Position numbers and translations under genes: made by a program. Source: Amphritea sp. 1_MG-2023 (GTDB taxonomy: Bacteria > Pseudomonadota > Gammaproteobacteria > Pseudomonadales > Balneatricaceae). Taken from it: 64,000 bases of DNA. Below are positions 1 through 8,090 of the stretch, in pieces (position 1 is the first letter of the stretch; every line of letters begins with the position of its first letter). A model generated the notes under the pieces. The model did not search any database, had not been told where the DNA came from, and saw nothing but the letters and a program-made list of their open reading frames with translations. Location: the NCBI RefSeq assembly GCF_030547545.1, contig NZ_JAUOQE010000013.1, forward strand, positions 1-64,000, in the 5' to 3' direction.

Positions 1-108
1 CATCAGAACATGGCTGGTTCCGATATGGGCGATGATCATAAAGAATACTTCGCTGGTGAAGCCGCTCTAAAAGCAGCCGGTGAAGACAACACCATGAATC
101 AGTTCTAA
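1..108 (+). CDS. aceA: C-terminal end of probable isocitrate lyase (partial)
   Basis: The reading frame is open from the first base and ends with TAA at 106-108, giving the last 35 residues of a protein. The tail contains GDDHKEYFAGEAALKAAG and ends in NTMNQF, which I recall from the C terminus of the long form of isocitrate lyase in Pseudomonas-like bacteria. That enzyme splits isocitrate into glyoxylate and succinate in the glyoxylate shunt. No catalytic motif lies inside the window, so the assignment rests on a remembered tail and could be wrong. A strong terminator follows 17 bases later, which fits the end of a transcription unit. Confidence 0.55.
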   Translation, partial: HQNMAGSDMGDDHKEYFAGEAALKAAGEDNTMNQF

Positions 109-125
109 TACTGATCGATTAAATG

Positions 126-149
126 AAGGGCGCTACGGCGCCCTTTTTT
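126..149 (+). terminator. Rho-independent terminator after the first gene
   Basis: An 8-bp perfect stem (AAGGGCGC with GCGCCCTT) closes a TACG tetraloop and runs into six T residues. This is a textbook intrinsic terminator for the gene ending at 108. Confidence 0.9.
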
Positions 150-360
150 GTACCCTAAATCAAGCGGTATGATTACCACGCTGCTAAGACTCACCCATCA
201 ATGCCCACTCATAAAACAAGGCTTTATTGATCTGGCGCAAACCTCTATTTCTAGGCCTCGTTTTAGCAGTTAAAATCTGCTCCAAATCAATACTTTCTAA
301 CAATGATAGGCGTTTAATAACCACACTTTTTAAACGTTATTTCGCATAAGGATTGTATTA

Positions 361-975
361 ATGAACAGAAAAGCGCTTTCCGCATTTGTTCTGAGCGTAT
401 CAATGGTTGCCACCGCTAACTGCATGGCATACGAATCAGGCGATATGATTGTACGCGTGGGTATTGCTAATGTAGACCCACACACATCAAACGACACGTC
501 CGTTCCTGGCCTAGATGTTGATGACAATACCCAACTCGGTATCACCGGCACCTATATGCTAACCGAGAACATCGGGGTTGAATTACTCGCCGCAACGCCT
601 TTCAAACACGATATTACCCTTAACGGCGCTAAAGTCGGTGAAACTAAACACCTGCCACCGACTCTGACGCTGCAATACTATCCCATGGATAGCAGCTCTG
701 CCTTCCAGCCTTATGTTGGCTTGGGTATTAACTACACTGAATTCTTCTCAGAAAGCACCACCGGAGCACTGGCCGGCACCTCGCTAGAACTCGATAGTTC
801 CTGGGGTTTAGCCGGTCAACTGGGCATCGACTATGCCATTGACGACCAATGGTTAGTCAATGCTGCTGTTTGGAAAATGGATATCAATACCGATGTCAAC
901 GTGAATGGCGCTAACCTGGGTGAACTCGAAATTGACCCCATGGTGTATATGATGTCTGTCGGTTACAAGTTCTGA
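361..975 (+). CDS. ompW: OmpW-family outer membrane protein
   Basis: The 204-residue protein begins with a signal peptide (Lys/Arg near the start, hydrophobic stretch, then an Ala-rich cleavage region near residues 20-24). It continues as an OmpW domain: the mature start MIVRVGIANVDP, the central QYYPM and QPYVGLGINY motifs and the terminal aromatic residue (VGYKF) are typical. OmpW forms an eight-stranded beta barrel and a hydrophobic channel in the outer membrane. AAGGA lies about 10 bases upstream of the ATG. In other bacteria ompW responds to oxygen, salt or redox; no operator was recognised here. The gene is monocistronic, between a terminator and a tandem-repeat array that begins two bases past its stop. 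Confidence 0.93.
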   Translation: MNRKALSAFVLSVSMVATANCMAYESGDMIVRVGIANVDPHTSNDTSVPGLDVDDNTQLGITGTYMLTENIGVELLAATPFKHDITLNGAKVGETKHLPPTLTLQYYPMDSSSAFQPYVGLGINYTEFFSESTTGALAGTSLELDSSWGLAGQLGIDYAIDDQWLVNAAVWKMDINTDVNVNGANLGELEIDPMVYMMSVGYKF

Positions 976-977
976 CA

Positions 978-1037
978 TATAAGTTCTTGTATAGGCTTTT
1001 GTATAAGCTTTTATATAAGCTCTTATATAAGCTCTTA
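978..1037 (+). repeat. Five tandem 12-bp repeats, TATAAGCTCTTA type
   Basis: Five head-to-tail 12-mers run without a gap: tataagttcttg, tataggcttttg, tataagctttta, and tataagctctta twice. The last two are identical and the first three diverge by one to three bases. The array begins two bases after the ompW stop codon, so it lies in the ompW 3' region. The core TAAGC-N-CTTA resembles the second array at 2265-2391. Confidence 0.9.
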
Positions 1038-1051
1038 TCAAACAACACTAG

Positions 1052-1079
1052 AGGCCGGGATGTAAAAACATCCCTGCCT
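1052..1079 (+). terminator. Hairpin downstream of ompW, possible terminator
   Basis: A hairpin with GGGATGT paired to ACATCCC around an AAAA loop is extended by AGG/CCT after mismatches. There is no T tract on the plus strand, so it may only be a 3' end-stabilising or processing structure for the ompW transcript. Confidence 0.4.
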
Positions 1080-1271
1080 AAAATCGCCCACATAACCCAT
1101 CAAAAACAGCTTTAGATTACCCCTCCACCACGCTAATAATGGTCTAATGAACCTGCCATTAGCCCCCATCACTGCACTGCGCCCCACGCTATTATCTGAT
1201 ACAATTTATGACGTCTTTAAAGATTATTCGTATAACGAAACAATAACGATAATAGATTTAATGGAATAATA

Positions 1272-2111
1272 ATGACTGATAATCTGCAACTGCCGACATT
1301 GAGCGACAGTATTCTAACGCTGTCCAACCGAGTAGCCACCCTCACCTTTAATCGGCATGATGTTCGTAATGCCCTCACGGGTACTCTGTTGATCGACGAT
1401 ATCATCACCGTCTCAGACTGGGTTAATCGTACCCCGCAAATCTCGGTATTAATTATGACCGGTGATGGCAGCGCTTTTTCCGCTGGCGGTAACATCAAAG
1501 AGATGTCCGAACGGGACGGTCAGCATAAGGATGGCGCGTTTGGCGGGGACGTTTATACGGTGCAGAATAAATACCGACATGGCATTCAACGTATACCTTT
1601 AGCCATGAGCAACATTGATATACCGGTCATTGCCGCCATTAATGGCCCCGCTATCGGCGCTGGATTTGATTTAACCTGCATGTGTGATCTGCGAATTGCT
1701 TCAACGACAACCCTATTAGGTGAAACCTTTGTCAATCTAGGACTGATTCCCGGCGATGGCGGGGCTTGGTTTTTACAGCGCTTAATCGGCTATCAGAAAG
1801 CCGCCGAACTAACACTCACAGGGCGCATGATCAGTGCCGATGAGGCGAAATCGCTGGGCATTCTATTAGAAGTTGTCGAGCCGGAACTGCTGATGGAGAA
1901 AGCCATGGAGCTCGCCCTGCGGATCGCAGAAAAACCACCGCAAGCCCTCCGTATGACTAAACGGCTACTTAAGGGGGCACAGAAAATGGAATTACCCGAG
2001 TTTCTTGAACATTCCGCCTTAATGCAAGGCATCTGTCATAATACAGAAGATCATCTTGAAGCCGTTAATGCATTTGTTGAAAAACGAACGCCTAACTATC
2101 AAGGCCGATAA
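1272..2111 (+). CDS. Enoyl-CoA hydratase/isomerase (crotonase) family protein
   Basis: The 279-residue protein has a full crotonase fold. The first oxyanion-hole segment is SAGGNIKEM (residues 70-78), the second is NGPAIGAG (124-131), and LGLIPGDGG follows at 156-164. Family members act on acyl-CoA thioesters by hydration, isomerisation or C-C cleavage. By alignment in my head with rat mitochondrial crotonase, the two catalytic glutamates are replaced here by Asp133 and Phe153. Ordinary hydration by the two-Glu mechanism is therefore unlikely and the actual reaction is unknown. The gene stands alone, and the start is poorly supported by a ribosome binding site. Confidence 0.85.
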   Translation: MTDNLQLPTLSDSILTLSNRVATLTFNRHDVRNALTGTLLIDDIITVSDWVNRTPQISVLIMTGDGSAFSAGGNIKEMSERDGQHKDGAFGGDVYTVQNKYRHGIQRIPLAMSNIDIPVIAAINGPAIGAGFDLTCMCDLRIASTTTLLGETFVNLGLIPGDGGAWFLQRLIGYQKAAELTLTGRMISADEAKSLGILLEVVEPELLMEKAMELALRIAEKPPQALRMTKRLLKGAQKMELPEFLEHSALMQGICHNTEDHLEAVNAFVEKRTPNYQGR

Positions 2112-2129
2112 TGCACTGAGTAACACTAA

Positions 2130-2223
2130 GGAAGGTGCGAATAAGTCAATTACGCCTCTGGCTTTCGCGTATCTGGCCATTCTAATGTCCACAGAGAACA
2201 TAACGGACTTATTCGCACCTTCC
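2130..2223. mobile_element. 94-bp MITE with IS5-type ends
   Basis: Perfect 18-bp terminal inverted repeats (GGAAGGTGCGAATAAGTC and its complement) bound a 94-bp element without a gene. It is flanked on both sides by CTAA (2126-2129 and 2224-2227), a 4-bp target duplication of the YTAR type made by the IS5 group. The ends differ from the remembered IS5 end (GGAAGGTGCGAACAAGTC) by about one base. It is therefore a non-autonomous miniature element that depends on an IS5-family transposase elsewhere. Its right 66 bp recur at 10696-10761. Confidence 0.88.
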
Positions 2224-2264
2224 CTAACACAGACCATGACGTGAATAATTCTGGGCTATATCTA

Positions 2265-2391
2265 TAAGGACCTTAAGCATAGCGACATTGAGCACAAGCA
2301 GCTCAAGCATAAGCACCTTAAGTAAGCTCTTTATGTAAGCACCTTATGTAAGTACTTTAAGTAAGCACCTTAAGTCAATGTCTTGAGTAAG
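2265..2391. repeat. Degenerate tandem array, 13-15 bp units, TAAGCACCTTAAG type
   Basis: About nine imperfect units lie head to tail. The first is 13 bp, followed by three 15-bp units and then 13-bp units such as taagctctttatg, taagcaccttatg, taagtactttaag and taagcaccttaag. The core resembles the 12-bp units at 978-1037. It fills the space between the MITE and the 3' end of the ABC exporter gene on the minus strand. No coding function is evident. Confidence 0.8.
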
Positions 2392-2418
2392 TAGCCCAGA
2401 TTAATCCACCTTATTGGC

Positions 2419-4230
2419 TTAAGCTAAATGAGCCTCATCATCCTGTTTAAACTGTAATTTAGCCAAACGAGCATAGAGATCTGAACTCTGTAATAACGCC
2501 GCATGACTCCCCATATCAACAACCTGTCCCTGTTCCATGACCACAATCTGATCCGCATGTAGAATCGTTGATAACCGGTGCGCGATAATCACGGTTGTTC
2601 GCCCCCGCATTAAGGTATTCAATGCCAACTGGACGTTATGCTCATTCTCGGTATCCAAGGCACTGGTCGCTTCATCTAGCAAGAGTATGCGACGATCACT
2701 GAGAATTGCCCGCGCAATCGCTATACGCTGCTTTTGCCCACCAGAAAGACGAACACCGCGCTCACCTAACTCGCTCTGATAACCCTCCGGCAAACGCTGA
2801 ATAAATTCATCGGCATAAGCGGCCTTGGCGGCGGCGATAACCTCAGCTTCGCTTGCAGCGGGACGACCATAGCGAATGTTGTCGATGACGTTAGCGGTAA
2901 ATAACGCCGGTTGTTGCGCCACTAACGCAATCTGCTGACGTAGCTCATTCGGATCGAGAGCGCGTAGATCGAGGCCATCGAGACAGACCTGTCCCTGCTG
3001 CGGATCATAAAAACGCAGTAAAAGCTCAAACAGCGTTGACTTACCCGCCCCAGATGGCCCAACAAGCGCGGTGATACTGCCCGCTTTCAATGTTAATGAA
3101 AAATGATTTAATGCCCTCTGCTCGGGTCGCGAGGGATAGCTGAAACAGACATCGGTCAAGCTCAGTTGTGCCCGCAACATGGCCGGATTGGCAGGCTTAC
3201 TCTGCTGATCGAGCATATCCATCACGGAATGCCCACTTAACGAAGTATGGCCGGCTAACGACTTAATATCACTTTCGGCATCCAGTAACGCCATCAAGCG
3301 CTCGGTGGCCCCCACGGCTCGCTGCAATTCACCATACACCTCGGAGATCGTGCCTACGCCCATGGCAACAATGAGTGCATAAAACACAAAAGCACCTAGC
3401 TCACCGGCTGACATAGCCCCGTTAATCACATCATAGCCGCCCACCCAAAGCATGCCTGACAGGGCACCAAACACCAGCAAAATGACCAGCGCCATCAGCA
3501 TGGCTCGCTGACGAATACGCTGCTGAGCGACCTTGAAGGCACGCTGTACTTCGGCGCCAAAAGCTCGGCTTTCGTGTGCTTCCTGAGTATAGCTTTGCAC
3601 CGTTTTTATCTGCTGAATCGCCTCCCCAGCATAACTGCCAACGTCGGCAATACTGTCTTGACTCTGTCGCGCCAGCGTGCGCACCTTACGAGCAAAAATA
3701 ATAATCGGCAATAGGACCAACGGCACCCCCGCCACAATGATCAACGATAGCTTAATATTGGTGACAAATAGCATGAGCAGTGCACCCGACGTCGTCACGA
3801 CACTGCGTAACGCCATTGAAAAAGAGCTACCGATAATGGCTTGCAACAAGGTAGTATCGGTGGTCAAACGAGACATTATCTCGCCACTTCGATTGGTCTC
3901 AAAAAAACTAGGCTGCAAGCGAATGACATTATCGAACACCGCCTGTCGAATATCCGCAGTCACCCGTTCCCCAAGCCAAGAGACGAGATAAAAGCGAATA
4001 AACGTCCCACCGGCCATCAAAACGGCCATACCCACCAGCAATAGAATGGCTTGATTGAGTTGTGTCACAGAGCCTGCCACAAACCCATTATCAATCACCA
4101 AGCGCACCCCCTGACCGATCGCCAACGTAATACCGGCAGTCAATAACAAGGCGATCATGGCACCCAGCCAATAGCGACGATAGGGCTGCATAAATCGCAA
4201 TAACTGAGCTAAGGTGGAGCATTTATTCAT
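2419..4230 (-). CDS. ABC exporter, fused membrane and ATPase domains (MsbA/ABCB type)
   Basis: A half-transporter of about 603 residues: six membrane helices in roughly residues 20-310, then a nucleotide-binding domain with Walker A GPSGAGKS (about 391-398), signature LSGGQ (about 496), Walker B ILLLDE (about 515) and an H-loop in IIAHRLST. Homodimers of this type flip or export lipids, peptides or other amphiphiles across the inner membrane. The frame could begin at TTG 4236, but I chose the ATG six bases inside; neither has a good ribosome binding site. The gene follows a glycosyltransferase by about 43 bases on the same strand, as the last gene of the radical SAM operon. Its substrate may therefore be that operon's product (inference). 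Confidence 0.88.
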   Translation of the reverse strand: MNKCSTLAQLLRFMQPYRRYWLGAMIALLLTAGITLAIGQGVRLVIDNGFVAGSVTQLNQAILLLVGMAVLMAGGTFIRFYLVSWLGERVTADIRQAVFDNVIRLQPSFFETNRSGEIMSRLTTDTTLLQAIIGSSFSMALRSVVTTSGALLMLFVTNIKLSLIIVAGVPLVLLPIIIFARKVRTLARQSQDSIADVGSYAGEAIQQIKTVQSYTQEAHESRAFGAEVQRAFKVAQQRIRQRAMLMALVILLVFGALSGMLWVGGYDVINGAMSAGELGAFVFYALIVAMGVGTISEVYGELQRAVGATERLMALLDAESDIKSLAGHTSLSGHSVMDMLDQQSKPANPAMLRAQLSLTDVCFSYPSRPEQRALNHFSLTLKAGSITALVGPSGAGKSTLFELLLRFYDPQQGQVCLDGLDLRALDPNELRQQIALVAQQPALFTANVIDNIRYGRPAASEAEVIAAAKAAYADEFIQRLPEGYQSELGERGVRLSGGQKQRIAIARAILSDRRILLLDEATSALDTENEHNVQLALNTLMRGRTTVIIAHRLSTILHADQIVVMEQGQVVDMGSHAALLQSSDLYARLAKLQFKQDDEAHLA

Positions 4231-4273
4231 CAGCAAGAGACCCGCATTACGAGATCATTAACTATCTGGCGCG

Positions 4274-4966
4274 TTAAAACATCTTGGCTTTTAATAAAAG
4301 CCAAACTTGTGGCGTCGCCTGCTTGAGCCAATAGAACTGATAGCGCAAGGTCAATTTAAGCCAACCGGTGGTCGAATATTTGCGTGCACTGGTGGTTAAT
4401 GTTGCGCCGGTATTAATCAATGCTATACCGCCATGGTGTGCCTGCCAAACAAACAGATGATCTTCACCATAAGGCGCATCAAGCGGGTAGCCACCTAAAC
4501 GCTTAAACTGATCGACCGCAAGGCAAAAACCTTGATCGCCAAACGGTAACCGAAGACAACGGGAGCGCAAGTTGGCTCCCTGACGATTCAGCCACATTGG
4601 CCCGCGTCCATCACTCAAAAAACGTAGATTAAAATAGTGTAACCCTGTCGGTGCACGCCTCAAGCTTTGCTTGAGCATCTGCCACTGAGCGTTTGAAAAC
4701 TGACTGTCGAGGTGGAGAAACCAGATAAATTCGCTGTTCACCCGTTGTGCACCGGCATTCATCTGCGCCGCCCGTCCCGCTTCAACGGTCAGCGTTATGA
4801 TGCGTTCATCGGTTGGCAATTGCGCTCTGAGTGAGACTGAGGCGGGACAAAATACAAAGATTATCTGCTCGGCCGATTGCAGATAAGCTAACTGCTGCAA
4901 CATCGGCGCAAGGGTTGTTTCAGATGGACCAACGGGGATCACTACGGCAATGCTCAAGGGTTTCAT
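4274..4966 (-). CDS. TIGR04283-type family 2 glycosyltransferase
   Basis: A 230-residue GT-A protein. The opening strand IAVVIPV, the motif GRAAQMNAGA (residues 64-73), the acidic HLDSQ (85-89), GDQG and GEDHLF are hallmarks of the TIGR04283 group, described as transferase 2 associated with radical SAM/selenodomain proteins and named in databases as arsenosugar-related. The usual DxD-like site reads LDS here. It probably moves a sugar or similar group from a nucleotide donor; donor and acceptor are unknown. It sits 30 bases after the radical SAM gene and before an ABC exporter on the same strand. No arsenic gene (arsM, arsR) is nearby, so the arsenosugar label should not be taken literally. 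Confidence 0.83.
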   Translation of the reverse strand: MKPLSIAVVIPVGPSETTLAPMLQQLAYLQSAEQIIFVFCPASVSLRAQLPTDERIITLTVEAGRAAQMNAGAQRVNSEFIWFLHLDSQFSNAQWQMLKQSLRRAPTGLHYFNLRFLSDGRGPMWLNRQGANLRSRCLRLPFGDQGFCLAVDQFKRLGGYPLDAPYGEDHLFVWQAHHGGIALINTGATLTTSARKYSTTGWLKLTLRYQFYWLKQATPQVWLLLKAKMF

Positions 4967-4996
4967 TTGGCCGCCAACACCATCACGTAAGTTTTT

Positions 4997-5908
4997 TTAG
5001 GTTTCACTACAAGAGGCACCATATTTAAAACAACTAAAACAACGATGATGTTTCATGCTCACCTGCTGTTCTAACGATGCCCGCAGATCACTGCCCATAT
5101 CATATTCAGGATCATCATCCACCAGCGTACAAGCATATACGCGCATCTGCCCCCGCTGCTTAACAACCATTTTACTAAAGGAACACATAAAGCTGTTGCG
5201 GGTCTCTTCAGTATGAAACTGGGTCATGCAATTGGTGGTAATATCTGGCCCATGACCATGACTACCCGGGGGTAAAAAATCAGGAAAGGCAACGAATTTA
5301 GTATCACTAGGAATACCGTAATTCTCTAATATCGCCCGATACTGATGCTCTACAGCCGCGGTATCTTCACCGTCTGCCATATGACGAGCGAGCGACACCT
5401 GAAAGCCCATATCATAGAGCGCTTTCATCCCTTTCAGGGCGAGATCAAACATCCCCTCACCCCGCCCAGCGTCATGTTCAGCTTCGATATGAGAATCGAT
5501 ACTGATACGAAAACTCACGGGGTAACGGCTTTTTAACAGCGGCACTAACTGATGCAATCGCTTTTGTACCGCATCGGTGCCATTGGTTAATACCAAACAA
5601 GGGACATGCTGCGCGGCTTGTTGCAGTATTTTGACGAGATCTTTTGCCAGAAAAGGCTCTCCGCCGGTAAAGGAAAACTGTTCGACACCTAATTCAACCG
5701 CCTGATCAATATAGGGTGTAACATCCTCTAATTTTACTAACTCAAGCCGCTTATCGCCGGGGCTAGACCCCTCAAGACAAAAATCACAACTGAGATTGCA
5801 GGCGGTACCGGTATGAAACCATAACTCTTTCAATAGATGAGGGCGTATATACCCTCGATCGGCACCATCAGCCGTTGTATACCAGTCTCGACTTCGAATT
5901 AGCTCCAT
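4997..5908 (-). CDS. Radical SAM enzyme with cysteine-rich C terminus, unknown substrate
   Basis: A 303-residue protein. The CxxxCxxC cluster motif is Cys37, Cys41 and Cys44, and GGEP (82-85) is the SAM-binding glycine motif. The C-terminal part has further cysteines (in FMCSF and YACTL, and Cys290, Cys293, Cys300 of RCFSCFKYGASC), resembling a SPASM/twitch domain holding an auxiliary iron-sulfur cluster. Such enzymes generate a 5'-deoxyadenosyl radical to modify a peptide, sugar or small molecule. AAGGGG lies five bases before the ATG. The gene stands between two transferase genes and ends in a normal TAA, so no selenocysteine is involved. I believe close homologues occur beside DUF2064 genes in Pseudomonas and Marinobacter, but I know of no assigned function. 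Confidence 0.87.
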   Translation of the reverse strand: MELIRSRDWYTTADGADRGYIRPHLLKELWFHTGTACNLSCDFCLEGSSPGDKRLELVKLEDVTPYIDQAVELGVEQFSFTGGEPFLAKDLVKILQQAAQHVPCLVLTNGTDAVQKRLHQLVPLLKSRYPVSFRISIDSHIEAEHDAGRGEGMFDLALKGMKALYDMGFQVSLARHMADGEDTAAVEHQYRAILENYGIPSDTKFVAFPDFLPPGSHGHGPDITTNCMTQFHTEETRNSFMCSFSKMVVKQRGQMRVYACTLVDDDPEYDMGSDLRASLEQQVSMKHHRCFSCFKYGASCSET

Positions 5909-5924
5909 ACAAACCCCTTACAAT

Positions 5925-6584
5925 TCAATCTACTAACGCATGTATTAATGATAAAAGCTGCGCTCTGGCCGGTCTTGAATCATAGGCTAATGAATCCAAT
6001 AAGCGACGTAGATCAGCTTCAGTATCCACATCGTACCCAGTGGAACTGAAAGCAACCTGAAAACCGGCAGTTGTACAAGCTGCGGCTAGCTGTTCACCAA
6101 GTGCCGGGGTACTCCAACCAAGATTTTCCAAAGCGGGCCAAGGTTGGCAGCCTCCCATCGCCGTCACACCACCATCTTCGGCGGGAGACAGCACAATATC
6201 ATGCTGTTCTAACAGTCGATCAAACTCGGCATAGCGCTGCAGCGTATGCTCCGGCGCATCGGTACCGATAAACAGTAATCGAGACGCACCCTGCTGACGT
6301 AATATCTGATCGACATAATTCAGCTTGGTCCCTAAATTACCTTCACACTGCGGCACGACCTGATAATCGCGTAACAATAGGTCTTCTGCCCATTGCCGGT
6401 CCGCCTCACTGCTAGGCGAAAGCACCACAGGGCCGGGCCAACTGCGGGCATCTTCCAAGGCGCAGTTCAATAGCGCACAGGCAACTTGATAAGCAGCATC
6501 TTTACCGAGGGTGGCGGCAATACGCTGCTTCCCTTGACCATGAAGTGGTCGTTTACAGAAGATAACTAGGGTTGTCTGACTCAT
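5925..6584 (-). CDS. TIGR04282/DUF2064 nucleotidyl- or glycosyltransferase-like protein
   Basis: A 219-residue Rossmann-like transferase. The N-terminal IFCKRPLHGQGKQRIA, the GTDAP motif (residues 107-111) and SPAEDGG (133-139) mark the DUF2064 family, annotated as transferase 1 associated with radical SAM/selenodomain systems. These motifs resemble those of MobA-like nucleotidyltransferases, so transfer of a nucleotide or sugar is likely, but the substrate is unknown. It is the first gene of a four-gene minus-strand operon, separated by 16 bases from the radical SAM gene. AAGGATAG precedes the ATG. A terminator just upstream isolates it from cysS. Confidence 0.83.
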   Translation of the reverse strand: MSQTTLVIFCKRPLHGQGKQRIAATLGKDAAYQVACALLNCALEDARSWPGPVVLSPSSEADRQWAEDLLLRDYQVVPQCEGNLGTKLNYVDQILRQQGASRLLFIGTDAPEHTLQRYAEFDRLLEQHDIVLSPAEDGGVTAMGGCQPWPALENLGWSTPALGEQLAAACTTAGFQVAFSSTGYDVDTEADLRRLLDSLAYDSRPARAQLLSLIHALVD

Positions 6585-6606
6585 TGACTCTATCCTTACC
6601 TATAGA

Positions 6607-6629
6607 AAAGGCAGCTCAAAGCTGCCTTT
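6607..6629 (-). terminator. Bidirectional hairpin terminator after cysS
   Basis: A 10-bp stem (AAAGGCAGCT with AGCTGCCTTT) surrounds a three-base loop, and T runs follow in both directions. It ends the cysS transcript, so the radical SAM operon should start from its own promoter in 6585-6700. Confidence 0.85.
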
Positions 6630-6704
6630 ATCATCATTTAAACCTTATTTTTAAAACGCTTGAAACTGAGGTTATGCAAAGCGCCTTATCGAAGCAGAAA
6701 TCGC

Positions 6705-8090
6705 TTAACCTTCACGAAACCAGGTGGTCCCTTCACGGCTATCCTTCAAGATAATACCCTGAGCGACTAAATCTTCACGAATCTGATCCGCGGCGGCAAA
6801 ATCTTTCGCCTTTTTCGCATCAGCGCGCTGCTGTATACAGCGTTCGATCTGTTCAGGGGTAATTTCGCCCGCTTTACTCTCACCCTGCAAAAACACCTCG
6901 GGTGATTGCTGAAGTAGTCCAATGATACCGCCAAGCTGCTGCAACTGCGCGGCCAAGGCCGATGCTTTTGCCTCGCCTGCACGACTGGCTGAATTCAGCT
7001 CGTTAACGAGTTCAAACAATACCGCCAAGGCTTTGGGCGTATTAAAATCATCATCCATCGCTTCATAAAAGCGCTCAGCGTAATCGTTATTCAACTCACC
7101 GGCCACCGCATCGACACCATTGAGTGCCTGATAAAAGCGTTCTAGTGCACTGCGTGCCTCTTTCAGACTGCTCTCAGAATAATCAATATAACTGCGATAA
7201 TGTACGGAAGAGAGGAAATAACGGACCACCTCAGCATCATACTTTTCAAGTACATCGCGGATAGTGAAGAAGTTGCCTAAGGATTTAGACATCTTTTCAG
7301 CATTCACTCGCACCGCCCCCGCATGCATCCAGGTGTTAACAAATTTCACACCATTCGCCGCTTCCGACTGTGCAATCTCATTCTCATGGTGAGGGAATGG
7401 TAAATCAGGGCCACCGCCATGAATATCAAAGGTATCGCCTAGGCAGCATTTAGACATGGCTGAACACTCAATGTGCCAACCTGGACGTCCCGCGCCCCAA
7501 GGCGATTCCCAACTCACTTCACCGGCTTTAGCCGCTTTCCATAGCACAAAATCTAACGGGCTCTCTTTCGCATCCTGTACTTCAACCCGCGCACCGGAAC
7601 GTAGCTCATCGACATTTTTATTCGTCAGACGGCCGTAATCGGCAAATTTTTCTACCCGATAATAAACATCACCGTTGGCGGCAGCATAGGCATAATCTTT
7701 ATCGATCAATACTTGCACCATATTGATAATATCTTGCATGTGACGCGTTGCTCGGGGCTCTTGATCAGGCCGCAAGACACTCAGTTTATCTTCATCTTCA
7801 TGCATTGCGGCAATCATACGCTCCGTCAACTGATCTGGGCGTTCGTCGTTTTCAGCCGCACGTTTAATGATTTTATCGTCAACATCGGTGATATTACGAA
7901 TATAGGTAACATCCCATCCTCGGGCACGCAGGTAGCGAGTAATGACATCGAATGCCACCATCACGCGTGCATGCCCGATATGACAAAAATCGTATACGGT
8001 GATACCGCACACATACATGTTGATCTTGCCCTCTTCCAATGGTTGAAAGGGCGCTTTCTCTTTAGTCAGGGTGTTATAGATCTGCAACAT
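6705..8090 (-). CDS. cysS: Cysteinyl-tRNA synthetase
   Basis: The enzyme charges tRNA-Cys with cysteine in the cytoplasm. From the chosen ATG the protein has 461 residues, the same length as the E. coli enzyme, and begins [10 protein letters not shown] as the family does. The zinc ligand Cys28, the HIGH motif (residues 37-40), the zinc-site segment [23 protein letters not shown] and the KMSKS motif (near 266) are all present. A longer frame to 8144 would add 18 non-homologous residues and was rejected. The gene is followed by a bidirectional terminator. No ppi or folD gene lies upstream; a 530-base gap separates it from a divergent transporter gene. Confidence 0.97.
   Translation of the reverse strand: MLQIYNTLTKEKAPFQPLEEGKINMYVCGITVYDFCHIGHARVMVAFDVITRYLRARGWDVTYIRNITDVDDKIIKRAAENDERPDQLTERMIAAMHEDEDKLSVLRPDQEPRATRHMQDIINMVQVLIDKDYAYAAANGDVYYRVEKFADYGRLTNKNVDELRSGARVEVQDAKESPLDFVLWKAAKAGEVSWESPWGAGRPGWHIECSAMSKCCLGDTFDIHGGGPDLPFPHHENEIAQSEAANGVKFVNTWMHAGAVRVNAEKMSKSLGNFFTIRDVLEKYDAEVVRYFLSSVHYRSYIDYSESSLKEARSALERFYQALNGVDAVAGELNNDYAERFYEAMDDDFNTPKALAVLFELVNELNSASRAGEAKASALAAQLQQLGGIIGLLQQSPEVFLQGESKAGEITPEQIERCIQQRADAKKAKDFAAADQIREDLVAQGIILKDSREGTTWFREG

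Noticed and set aside
978-1037. CRISPR-like tandem units
   Set aside because: There are no unique spacers and units are only 12 bp, so it is a simple tandem array.
853-1093. Two minus-strand frames over the ompW end and tandem array, with repeated Tyr-Lys-Ala runs
   Set aside because: The runs are only the 12-bp repeat read as codons; there is no ribosome binding site or homology.
2019-2244. Frames on both strands across the first MITE
   Set aside because: They exist because the element lacks stops in some frames; no homology, and they cross the MITE ends and the crotonase stop.
5011-5030. Selenocysteine in the radical SAM protein, expected from the family name
   Set aside because: The C terminus is read through cysteine codons and ends in TAA; no in-frame TGA is used.
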